64,000 nt of DNA from Bacteroidota bacterium (GTDB taxonomy: Bacteria > Bacteroidota > Bacteroidia > Flavobacteriales > Weeksellaceae), in the NCBI GenBank assembly GCA_018902795.1, contig JAHIQD010000002.1, forward strand, positions 62,001 to 126,000, read 5' to 3'. The notes beneath the pieces are model-generated. The model had not been told where the DNA came from. It searched no databases and saw only the letters and a program-made list of their open reading frames with translations. Positions 44,182 to 50,380 of this stretch are shown piece after piece (within the stretch, counting starts at the first letter, position 1; each line of letters begins with the position of its first letter). A program made the position numbers and the translations under genes.

Positions 44182-44208
44182 GAAAAGCTACCAGAGCTTC
44201 CGTTCAAC
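44182..44208 (-). repeat. Right inverted end of the IS91-like element
   Basis: GAAAAGCTACCAGAG (44182-44196) and GTTCAAC (44202-44208) are the inverted counterpart of 41865-41892. A further partial copy (GAAAAGCTACCGAAG) lies at 48885-48899 next to the IS110 element. Confidence 0.7.
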
Positions 44209-44217
44209 GGGCTTTCA

Positions 44218-44241
44218 TTTCTTGTCTTTCAGACAAAACGA
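44218..44241. repeat. 24-base repeat, copy 1 (second copy 48243-48266)
   Basis: The 24 bases starting TTTCTTGTC and ending AAAACGA are identical at 44218-44241 and 48243-48266. They contain a small hairpin (TTGTCT / AGACAA). Both copies lie just past the 3' end of a leftward lipoprotein gene, followed by a GTTATTAGC word. Confidence 0.8.
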
Positions 44242-44269
44242 AAGCTTAGTTATTAGCTGTAGTGCTAAT

Positions 44270-44833
44270 TTATCCTCCAATAAATAATCTATCAAATCGC
44301 CCTTCAGTTACATTAACTGTTTTACCAAGCGAATCTTTCGCTATAAAATTAAATTTTCCTGATATAAAAGGACGGTAATTACTAAATTTTGTAAATACTA
44401 TTTCCCCAATTCCATTATTGGATGTATGAAATATTTCTTTTGGATGAGTATTCAATAACGATTTTTTTGAGTATACAGCAAATGTAGAATCACTTGGAAT
44501 AATTTGATAGGTTCTATTTAATTCCAAGGTTTTAGAACTTCTGATAGATATATTAATAAATTCATCATTTTTAATATTCTTAAAACCTAATTTTAAACTA
44601 AAACCTCCACCTTGATTTGTTAATGTTTCAAATTCAGTATATCCAGGATTTAGCCAGTTCATTTCACGATTTGTTGAGGCAACCCAAATTACATTATTGA
44701 TTAAACAACCACCAGTGTTTTTTCCTTCATTTGTAGCTTCTGGTAATATACCAGGATTTACATCTTTATCAGGATCTCGATTACAATTTATTAGTGAAAA
44801 AGTAATTACTAATAAAAGGACTATATTTTTCAT
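44270..44833 (-). CDS. Lipoprotein, unknown function
   Basis: The 187-residue lipoprotein starts MKNIVLLLVITFSLINCNRD, with a lipobox at LINC. After a Gly-rich spacer comes GGCLINNVIWVAS, a pattern seen in DUF6252-like lipoproteins, then a beta-rich domain (FSLKLGFKNIKNDEFINISI, IGEIVFTKFSNYRPFISGKF) ending VTEGRFDRLF. It should lie on the outer face of a membrane. The gene is framed by imperfect inverted words, AGCTGTAGTGCTAA on the 3' side (44255-44268) and TTAGCATTACAGCT on the 5' side (44852-44865), and has leader repeat type 2 upstream. Confidence 0.7.
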   Translation of the reverse strand: MKNIVLLLVITFSLINCNRDPDKDVNPGILPEATNEGKNTGGCLINNVIWVASTNREMNWLNPGYTEFETLTNQGGGFSLKLGFKNIKNDEFINISIRSSKTLELNRTYQIIPSDSTFAVYSKKSLLNTHPKEIFHTSNNGIGEIVFTKFSNYRPFISGKFNFIAKDSLGKTVNVTEGRFDRLFIGG

Positions 44834-44860
44834 ATTTAACGTGTGTTTTTTTTAGCATTA

Positions 44861-44907
44861 CAGCTAACTCTCAAATATACGCAAATAATTAAGCTGACGA
44901 GAAAACA
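44861..44907 (-). repeat. Leader repeat type 2, copy 1, with promoter
   Basis: Leftward it reads TTTTCTCGTC, AGCTTAATTATTTGCG, TATATTTG (44872-44879) and AGAGTTAGCTG. The TATATTTG fits TAnnTTTG and TTTTC lies about 20 bases before it. A second copy is at 46341-46385. Confidence 0.75.
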
Positions 44908-44917
44908 ACGACCTCCA

Positions 44918-44962
44918 ACCTCCTCTAAATCGCTTTAAAAGAGGTTGTTTTTTATTGAGTTT
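44918..44962 (+). terminator. Terminator-like hairpin of unknown use
   Basis: Stem CAACCTC / GAGGTTG encloses an AT-rich middle and is followed rightward by a T-run. No rightward gene ends nearby except the distant IS91-like transposase, so its role is unclear. Confidence 0.5.
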
Positions 44963-45007
44963 CAGAACTTGACGCTGAAATTTGAGGTGGTGCAACAGTT
45001 ACCGCTG

Positions 45008-45421
45008 TTATAAGCCGTTTTTATTCAGTTCATATTTTCCATTCCATTCTGATGGCATTAATTTTTTATCATCAAAATTATTTAGATATAAATCTACGGT
45101 AACATTTTCCTTGTCAATTTTGATTTTTCCTTTGTACTTATAATTTCCTTTTTCAACTTCAATTTTCTCACCGTTTAATGTTCCACTTCCATTAAAAGGA
45201 ATTTGGAAGTAAATGCTGTCTATATATGTTTTTCTGTTGATTATAGAAATTAAATCATGACTCATTAATGGCCTTCTCCCTTTTAGGACAAGATTTTTTT
45301 TACCACCATAAAATTTAAAGTTAGCGTCATTAAAGTTTTCAGATGGTGAATTCAAAAGGAATATTGATATCGCCAAAATTGCTATTACGATTAATGAAAT
45401 GTTAATATATTTTCTCTTCAT
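45008..45421 (-). CDS. Small membrane-anchored hypothetical protein
   Basis: The 137-residue protein starts MKRKYINISLIVIAILAISI, an N-terminal anchor or uncleaved signal, followed by a beta-rich part (FKFYGGKKNLVLKGRRPLMS, YIDSIYFQIPFNGSGTLNGE, YKYKGKIKIDKENVTVDLYL). I do not recognise the family. GTTATAAGCC at the stop side (45007-45016) and GGCTTATAAC on the start side (45437-45446) form an inverted pair around the gene, and leader repeat copy d lies 22 bases upstream. Confidence 0.65.
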   Translation of the reverse strand: MKRKYINISLIVIAILAISIFLLNSPSENFNDANFKFYGGKKNLVLKGRRPLMSHDLISIINRKTYIDSIYFQIPFNGSGTLNGEKIEVEKGNYKYKGKIKIDKENVTVDLYLNNFDDKKLMPSEWNGKYELNKNGL

Positions 45422-45443
45422 GCAGTCCTTTAAAATGGCTTAT

Positions 45444-45555
45444 AACGGTTTGGTATTTCTGTTGGCGGGGATTATGAAACAAGTCTATTTAAATATAACA
45501 AAAAGAACAACTAACGATAATCTTTATGACTTCAACCCGCTATTGCCAAACCCTT
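45444..45555 (-). repeat. Leader repeat type 1, copy d, with long inverted arms
   Basis: Leftward the copy starts GGGTTTGGCAATAGCGGG, continues CATAAAGATTATCG and GTTCTTTTTGTTATATTTA, and ends CCCCGCCAACAGAAATACC then AAACCG. Its ends (GGTTTGGCAATAGCGGG and CCCGCCAACAGAAATACCA plus AACC) are imperfect inverted repeats, so the DNA or RNA can fold back over about 105 bases. Confidence 0.8.
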
Positions 45556-45556
45556 T

Positions 45557-46312
45557 TTAGCAGCAGTACTTTTTTAATTCTTTCATTATTTCAATTTGTT
45601 GCGTTGTATATTCTATGTTAAAAGTCATCTTAACTTCGGATTTAATACTATTTATATTTTTCAAATAATTTTCGGCTACTTCTTTTCCTTCTTGTTGTTC
45701 TATTATCCTGGATACTTCAATTGCTCTAAGTTTTGAAAGTTCTTGTCTGTCCTGTTGCAACTTTATCCAACTTTGACTAAATTTTTCGCAATAGCTAGTT
45801 CCGTTCGTGGTGTCAATATAACTTAATGCTTCTAATGCACTTTCTTGGTCGAAATATAATTCTGGTTTTTGTAAATAGTAATCCAAATATTCTGTCAAAT
45901 ATTTAATTGATTTTTCATTATTGTAAAATGCAAAAACAAGTGCATAAATATGTCCAACACAGCAAACTTCACTTTTTAAAAAGTGTGTTCCGATAATCTC
46001 TATTTGCTCTTTATAATCTTTGATTGCTGAGAAATATGCTCCAACTAATCTTGTTCTCCAATTAAAATCGCCAAGCAGAGTCAACGTAATTTCGGGCGTT
46101 ATTTCTTCGTGAATTTGTTTGATACTTTCAACCCAATTATTGTCATTGTAGTTACCAATCGTCATATAAAAAGGATTAACCCATTTATCTATAAATTCTT
46201 GATTTAATTCAAAGTTGTTATTATGTGATTTCAAATTATCAAAATTTGTTTTGTGCCTTACTGTTGCGCCTGCGGAATGAAGTCTTATTTCTTCGTTTAA
46301 ATTGGCATCCAT
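45557..46312 (-). CDS. DUF6000-like hypothetical protein
   Basis: From ATG 46312 the protein has 251 residues. It contains NWRTRLVGAYFSAIKDYKEQ, LKSEVCCVGHIYALVFAFYN and YFDQESALEALSYIDTTNGT, a helical repeat pattern resembling DUF6000 proteins, which occur in toxin-immunity neighbourhoods and elsewhere; this assignment is from memory. No signal peptide. The TTG start at 46336 is too close to the promoter element in leader repeat type 2 (46351-46358), so I prefer 46312. Confidence 0.68.
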   Translation of the reverse strand: MDANLNEEIRLHSAGATVRHKTNFDNLKSHNNNFELNQEFIDKWVNPFYMTIGNYNDNNWVESIKQIHEEITPEITLTLLGDFNWRTRLVGAYFSAIKDYKEQIEIIGTHFLKSEVCCVGHIYALVFAFYNNEKSIKYLTEYLDYYLQKPELYFDQESALEALSYIDTTNGTSYCEKFSQSWIKLQQDRQELSKLRAIEVSRIIEQQEGKEVAENYLKNINSIKSEVKMTFNIEYTTQQIEIMKELKKYCC

Positions 46313-46340
46313 TTTTTTAGAGTGTCGTTTATACAATTAC

Positions 46341-46385
46341 GGCTAACTCTCAAATATACACAAATAATTAAGCAGACGAAAATAA
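46341..46385 (-). repeat. Leader repeat type 2, copy 2, with promoter
   Basis: Leftward it reads TTTTCGTCTGC, TTAATTATTTGTG, TATATTTG (46351-46358) and AGAGTTAGCCG. It is nearly identical to copy 1 at 44861-44907 although the downstream genes are unrelated. Confidence 0.75.
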
Positions 46386-46524
46386 ACACCATTGTAACTT
46401 GCTAGACATTAAGCATCTACATTATTAAAATAATTGTGAGCGATTAAGCACGCAAAAGATTCGCGCGTGAGCGGGGAAATCCTGAGACTTCACACAGCAT
46501 AGGCCAGGGAAAAAAATGTCTTTA

Positions 46525-46532
46525 TATATTTG
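46525..46532 (+). promoter_or_regulatory. Putative -7 element for the small membrane protein gene
   Basis: Rightward TATATTTG fits TAnnTTTG, 15 bases before ATG 46548. Confidence 0.4.
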
Positions 46533-46547
46533 TAAAAAACCAACAAT

Positions 46548-46736
46548 ATGAACACCGTGAAAATCTACAACGTTATTGCTTCCGTATTAATAGTCCTTTT
46601 AGTGGTGTGGGTCAAGCAGCTTAAAAAAGATTTACACCGAACTGAAGTTCGTCTTGACGAGTGTTACGAGCTGTACAATAAGGAGGTAGATAAAAATAAA
46701 GCATATAATACACCCCGGGACCTCGACAATTGGTAG
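46548..46736 (+). CDS. Small membrane-anchored coiled-coil protein
   Basis: A 62-residue reading frame with one N-terminal membrane segment (YNVIASVLIVLLVVWVKQL) followed by a charged helical part (KKDLHRTEVRLDECYELYNK). The -7 element and the sensible amphipathic composition support it, but it is short and I recognise no family. The shape is like small phage spanin or regulatory peptides; this is only a resemblance. Between it and the next gene (46737-46988) I see only degenerate sequence. Confidence 0.45.
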   Translation: MNTVKIYNVIASVLIVLLVVWVKQLKKDLHRTEVRLDECYELYNKEVDKNKAYNTPRDLDNW

Positions 46737-46988
46737 CTGCCTGTAAATTAAATAGCAATGCTGATAAAAAATGAGCCAGGCAAAAAACCCGATGTTCATT
46801 TCTCCCTGCCGCTTATTTAGCATAGCCGGGGCACCGGGTGGGCAAGAGAGTCGCCGCTAATTCGACAAATGGAGCAGATTTCGGCTTCAATGATCGGAAT
46901 GATCTGTTGGAGATCTACTCTATTCTTAAAAACCATGCGATCTTGTAGAAAGCTCCGAAGCCGGAGGACTTCTGAGAGCGGAAACCGA

Positions 46989-47429
46989 TTATAAAAGTTT
47001 TTTATATTTTCTCTTCACAGATAATGAAGTTTTAAAACAGTCAATAAGATTTTTGAAAAGTTCAGATTTCATCTTACCGAACACTACATAATCACTGCCT
47101 TCATTAGGATATATTTCTTTCATTTTTTCGATGTCATAATCATCGATCTGATGCCCATATAAATAAGTAGTGAATGTAAAACGTTTACCACATTCGGTAA
47201 TGATCTGATCACTTGAAATCACAAAACAGTTTAAATTAATGCCGGGTAATTCTATGCATCCATTGAGTATGCTCTCGTTGGCAGGGATGGCATCAGTTCT
47301 TGTAGGCAATGAGGCAATGAGACTTTTATTTCCGTCGGTTTTTAAAACTACAAAATATTTTGGCTTAGCAGTATTTCCGTTCTTAAAATAAAATGGATCA
47401 AAATAAACAATATGTCCTGCCGGAAACAT
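46989..47429 (-). CDS. PemK-like candidate toxin partner of the Panacea-domain protein
   Basis: The 146-residue protein begins MFPAGHIVYFDPFYFKNGNT and continues AKPKYFVVLKTDGNKSLIAS and LPTRTDAIPANESI, a beta-barrel pattern like the N-terminal part of PemK/MazF/SH3-like toxins (G-x-IV...KP...VV). Later segments (NCFVISSDQIITECGKRFTF, KMKEIYPNE) fit a small barrel with a C-terminal helix. It starts 2 bases after the stop of the DUF4065 gene, so the two are one translationally coupled module. Toxicity is inferred from context; the protein might also be a non-toxic partner. Confidence 0.6.
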   Translation of the reverse strand: MFPAGHIVYFDPFYFKNGNTAKPKYFVVLKTDGNKSLIASLPTRTDAIPANESILNGCIELPGINLNCFVISSDQIITECGKRFTFTTYLYGHQIDDYDIEKMKEIYPNEGSDYVVFGKMKSELFKNLIDCFKTSLSVKRKYKKLL

Positions 47430-47431
47430 TT

Positions 47432-48007
47432 TTAATTGGCCTCAATAAACGCTGAATAAATTGCTGTTTTTCTCTCATCATGAGAAATAAGCTGACCCAT
47501 ATCAATCAAATATTCAGTATTGTTAATAACTTCATTCTCCAGAAGTTCCAGAACATCATGCTCCTTTGCAGTATTATACCATGGTGAATTTGTTCGGTGG
47601 GTGTAGGATACTAAATCTTTACCTGTTTGGGTCCCAAATTTATTAATAACCAAATCCATTAGTTCAATTTCATTATCCGAAAATTCATCATCATTGAAAT
47701 CTACGGTAGGTACTACATAGTGAATACCGTCTTCACTGTTTTTCTCAATATAACGCCCTAACAGTTTAGGTTCGCTCGACAGATCAATGAAAAGTTCTTC
47801 AGATACAGGACCAAATTTCCACACTTTATATTTAAGATTAAGAAAAGGAATCCCACTTCGCTTTATGGAAATTTCGTCCAGAATATATAACAGCTTCAGT
47901 AATTTGGTTTTGGAAAGCTGGGGTATATTTTTACTCAGATACACAACGGTTTGCCCAATTTTTTCCAGTTGGGTCTCATTAAATTTTATGTATGCTGCAT
48001 TCATCAT
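47432..48007 (-). CDS. Panacea-domain (DUF4065/SocA-like) antitoxin
   Basis: The 191-residue protein shows the Panacea domain clearly: KTKLLKLLYILDEISIKRSG, then LKYKVWKFGPVSEELF (usually WKYGPV), and the C-terminal DLVSYTHRTNSPWYNTAKE. Panacea domains are known as broad-range antitoxin domains found next to varied toxins. The last 40 residues (NTEYLIDMGQLISHD...) are an extension that may hold partner contacts. It is the first gene of a two-gene module with a consensus promoter and an inverted repeat (48037-48069) just upstream. Confidence 0.85.
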   Translation of the reverse strand: MMNAAYIKFNETQLEKIGQTVVYLSKNIPQLSKTKLLKLLYILDEISIKRSGIPFLNLKYKVWKFGPVSEELFIDLSSEPKLLGRYIEKNSEDGIHYVVPTVDFNDDEFSDNEIELMDLVINKFGTQTGKDLVSYTHRTNSPWYNTAKEHDVLELLENEVINNTEYLIDMGQLISHDERKTAIYSAFIEAN

Positions 48008-48014
48008 GGTCGTG

Positions 48015-48069
48015 CAAAAATAATGAATTAAAAATTAAAACACAAACTAACGTATTGGTTTTGTGTTTT
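48015..48069 (-). promoter_or_regulatory. Promoter and likely operator of the Panacea module
   Basis: On the minus strand TTTG (48043-48046) lies 20 bases before TATTTTTG (48015-48022), a full consensus match, and the -7 element ends 7 bases before the first ATG. An inverted repeat (AAAACACAAAC at 48037-48047 / GTTTTGTGTTTT at 48058-48069) overlaps the -33 element and is a good candidate for an autoregulatory operator; read rightward it also looks like a terminator. Confidence 0.65.
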
Positions 48070-48319
48070 TTGCGGTGTCCCGGAGGCATAATCCAGATAT
48101 TGATCGATCAGCACAAAAAGTACGCTTATAAATACGGATAAAGTATTCTGATAATTGATTAGTCAGTTCGCCGGGTAGGCATAAATGGTCGCTGATCATG
48201 GGCAGACGGAGGCGATGTAGACTTCGATGAGCGTCCAAAAGGTTTCTTGTCTTTCAGACAAAACGACCCGAGGTGCAGCCGAGCAGATCGAAGCTAAAGC
48301 CTGGTTATTAGCAGAAATT
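48070..48319. other. Degenerate intergenic stretch with 24-base repeat copy 2
   Basis: No gene is supported in this stretch between the Panacea promoter and the next lipoprotein gene. It contains the second 24-base repeat (48243-48266) followed by a GTTATTAGC word (48304-48312). The leftward frame at 48047-48238 has no family-like features. Confidence 0.6.
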
Positions 48320-48760
48320 TCATTTTTTCAAATAAACGATCCATTGATCTTCTTTACCGTCATTATCATAATCATATTTCCTCATTATAAAAGTTAATTT
48401 ATTTTCAGTAAGACTTAGAATGGGTCTATCTTCACCATTCAAATTTAATTTATTGTTTTTCGAATCGTAAATATAATTCCATGTATAATAATTTGGTTCA
48501 CAGATTGTCATTCCACCCGACATATACATAATTACTTTTACTGTTTGATTATTTAGGAACTCATAGGTGCTTGGTTTTCCAAAACAATCTCCGTAAGGAA
48601 ATATTTCACTACTGCCATTTCCGTATTTATATTCCCATTTATCTATAATCCAAACTCCAAGAATATTTTTTTCAACAGAATCAGGTTCAGGACTATCCCT
48701 ATCCCTATTACAATTAAATAAGATTAAAAGCAGACTGAAAAATACAATTTTTCTTTTCAT
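48320..48760 (-). CDS. Lipocalin-like lipoprotein
   Basis: The 146-residue lipoprotein starts MKRKIVFFSLLLILFNCNRD (lipobox LFNC, same NCNRD start as the lipoprotein at 44270). Its body has the lipocalin-like pattern of many Bacteroidetes proteins: ILGVWIIDKWEYKY, STYEFLNNQTVKVIMYMSG, YYTWNYIYDSKNNKLNLNGE, PILSLTENKLTFIMR. The function is unknown. It lies between the Panacea module and the IS110 element. Confidence 0.72.
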   Translation of the reverse strand: MKRKIVFFSLLLILFNCNRDRDSPEPDSVEKNILGVWIIDKWEYKYGNGSSEIFPYGDCFGKPSTYEFLNNQTVKVIMYMSGGMTICEPNYYTWNYIYDSKNNKLNLNGEDRPILSLTENKLTFIMRKYDYDNDGKEDQWIVYLKK

Positions 48761-48939
48761 TTATATTGATATTCAAATTATTATAAAATTAAAATCCTCA
48801 TGAGTCAATCCAAATTTATCGATTTGTTTTTGAATTCTTTTGGCTGCCGCAATTTTCTTGCACAATAGGCTACAAACTGCCGTTGAAAAGCTACCGAAGC
48901 TGGAGTTTACCCTGAGCATTCTAAGATAAAAACAAATAA

Positions 48940-49929
48940 TTAAGCATAAATTTTCACATAATTTTGATCTCTTTTTGAGACTGCGAAAATCCTTAAAACA
49001 ATTTTACTCGCTACTGCATTAATTACAGACAATTTATGCTTTCCTTCCTCTATTTTTCTGAGATAGTAATTTTTTAGTTGAGGGTCGTGCTGTATGGCAG
49101 AACAAGCAGCTTTAAAAAGAATGCTTTTTAGTGATTTATCACATAGAGGACTTGTTTTCGTTTTACCTCTTATACTACTGCCCGATTGGTATTTAAATGG
49201 AGCCAATCCACAATGGCAATTGAATTTTCGGGGGTTGTCAAATTTTGTAAAGTTGTCTGTTTCAAGAATACATTTTATTGCAGTTATATTTCCCACCCCA
49301 ATTACAGAAGTAATCTTGTCAAAATTATTTTTCAATTCTAAAGTTTCTGCAATGATTGATTTCATCTGTATTTCCGTGGATAATATCGATTTATCTAACT
49401 GTTGAATGAGTTGATTCATCTCTTTTATCTGCGCTTTCATTGGAATAATTTGAGCTTCAATCTCTAAACTCTTCAGACCGTTTTTTATTTGCACCAATAC
49501 CTTTACCAATCGGTCTCTTGTACTCATCAATATTTTAAGTTTTCTGAGTTCTTTAACGGGTAGATGGTAGGCTTTTAATTTGTGTTTATTGGATAGCGCA
49601 TAAGAGGCGATTCTAAAAGCGTCTACAGCATCTGTCTTTCCTCTGGTTATACCCACGGAATGTTTCATTTCAAGAGGATTAAGCAATGAGTAACGAATGT
49701 CTCGGGTGGAGAATTCATAACATAACAAACTTCCATAGTGGCCCGTGTGTTCCATGCAAATCCAGATGGAATAACCATTGAACTCTTTTAGCATATTACA
49801 AAATTTTCTTATGCCTTCTTTGGAATTAGGGCATACTTGTTTACTGATTAAAACTTGGTTTTTCTCATCAAGACCGCAATAATCAAACACATCCTTGGAA
49901 ATGTCAATCCCAATAAATAGATTTTTCAT
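48940..49929 (-). CDS. IS110-family recombinase (transposase)
   Basis: The 329-residue protein has the RuvC-like DEDD domain (FIGIDISKDVFDYCG with the first Asp; WICMEHTGHYG with the Glu; TRGKTDAVDAFRIASYAL with the last two Asp), a coiled-coil middle, and the C-terminal Tnp20 domain (TSVIGVGNITA; PFKYQSGSSIRGK with the catalytic Ser). Length and motifs are complete, so it could be active. It is read leftward; the ncRNA region lies directly upstream. Confidence 0.95.
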   Translation of the reverse strand: MKNLFIGIDISKDVFDYCGLDEKNQVLISKQVCPNSKEGIRKFCNMLKEFNGYSIWICMEHTGHYGSLLCYEFSTRDIRYSLLNPLEMKHSVGITRGKTDAVDAFRIASYALSNKHKLKAYHLPVKELRKLKILMSTRDRLVKVLVQIKNGLKSLEIEAQIIPMKAQIKEMNQLIQQLDKSILSTEIQMKSIIAETLELKNNFDKITSVIGVGNITAIKCILETDNFTKFDNPRKFNCHCGLAPFKYQSGSSIRGKTKTSPLCDKSLKSILFKAACSAIQHDPQLKNYYLRKIEEGKHKLSVINAVASKIVLRIFAVSKRDQNYVKIYA

Positions 49930-49954
49930 AATTTTACGTTTGAGAAGTAATGCT

Positions 49955-50125
49955 GAATACCAGGTAAGGTTCTTACTAACGCTATTAATAAGTCTAAAAA
50001 CTTAAAATTCTAAATGGTTCTCGAACCTAAAAGGCGCTAAGGTCTAATGCTCAGGATAAGTCTTACTTGCGAGTCGAACTAGTTCACCTTAGCCCCTCTG
50101 GTTTTCAGTATACTTTGGTTAATAA
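49955..50125 (-). ncRNA. Bridge RNA of the IS110 element
   Basis: The leader folds into two stem-loops. In the first, GGGGCTAAGGT (50086-50096) pairs with ACCTTAGCGCC (50033-50043), one mismatch, around an internal loop and a small AAGT/ACTT hairpin; one loop side has TTCGAC (50073-50078), as in the left target, and the other CCTGAGCATT (50046-50055), complementary to the right target plus element end. In the second, AGGTTC (50023-50028) pairs with GAACCT (49967-49972) around another AAGT/ACTT hairpin; its sides hold TTAGAAT (50007-50013), as in the right element end, and TAATAG (49982-49987), complementary to the left end. This is the layout of target- and donor-binding loops. The exact RNA ends are not known. 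Confidence 0.8.
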
Positions 50126-50151
50126 ATCTAAGTTAATTTTTCTTTTGCAAA
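50123..50151 (-). promoter_or_regulatory. Weak promoter candidate for the bridge RNA
   Basis: TTTG (50148-50151) lies 17 bases before TAGATTTA (50123-50130), near but not at the consensus spacing and sequence. Confidence 0.35.
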
Positions 50152-50169
50152 TCTAATAGCCTGTCGAAG

Positions 50170-50380
50170 TAAGGGTCGGCGAAATGAATTGGGTTTTTTA
50201 CGACATTTTACATTGCTCATTGCCTATTACTCATTACTCATCACTGATCAGTCACCCTCCAGCATCCTCAATCACCCAATCACCCAATCACTCAAATAGT
50301 CAACCACTCCATGATGCAATTCCATCTTCCATCTTCCATCTTCCATCTTCCAGCATCTAACATCCAGCCTTCCCGCTTCC
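50170..50380. repeat. Low-complexity intergenic tracts next to the IS110 element
   Basis: Next to the IS110 flank (50171-50200) lies a partial copy of the hairpin 1 arm of the tandem repeat at 35.8-36.5 kb. Then come ATTACTCATTACTCATCACTGA (50225-50246, written here only as a type), AATCACCCAATCACTCAAAT and TTCCATCTTCCATCTTCC tracts up to the stop of the wzc-like gene. No gene is seen. Confidence 0.65.

Larger units (their letters stand above)
41865..44208 (+). mobile_element. IS91-like element with tyrosine recombinase and inverted ends
   Basis: The left end (41865-41892) reads GTTGAAC, five bases, CTC, one base, GGTAGCTTTT. The right end (44182-44208) carries the same pattern inverted (AAAAGCTACC, one base, GAG, five bases, GTTCAAC). 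Between them lie a broken tyrosine recombinase gene and an intact IS91-family (HUH) transposase gene. Paired recombinase plus IS91 transposase elements are known in Bacteroidetes; the inverted ends are unusual for IS91, which moves by rolling circle, so the exact boundaries are inferred. Confidence 0.75.
48917..50157 (-). mobile_element. IS110-family insertion sequence
   Basis: The element lies between two CT dinucleotides (minus strand; 48915-48916 and 50158-50159). Outside it, joining the flanks restores CTTCGACAGG + CT + CAGGGTAAAC, a plausible empty site. Inside, the right end is short (23 bases past the transposase stop) and the left end has 228 non-coding bases, the usual IS110 arrangement. 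IS110 elements make no inverted repeats and move through a circular form guided by a bridge RNA from the long end. Boundaries are inferred from the flanks and guides. Confidence 0.85.

Noticed and set aside
46850..46950. Possible gene remnant with MEQISASMIGMI-like translation
   Set aside because: Two frames look equally plausible and neither has a start or promoter, so no call is justified.
48047..48238. Leftward 63-residue frame beyond the Panacea promoter
   Set aside because: It overlaps the operator-like inverted repeat and shows no protein-like pattern.
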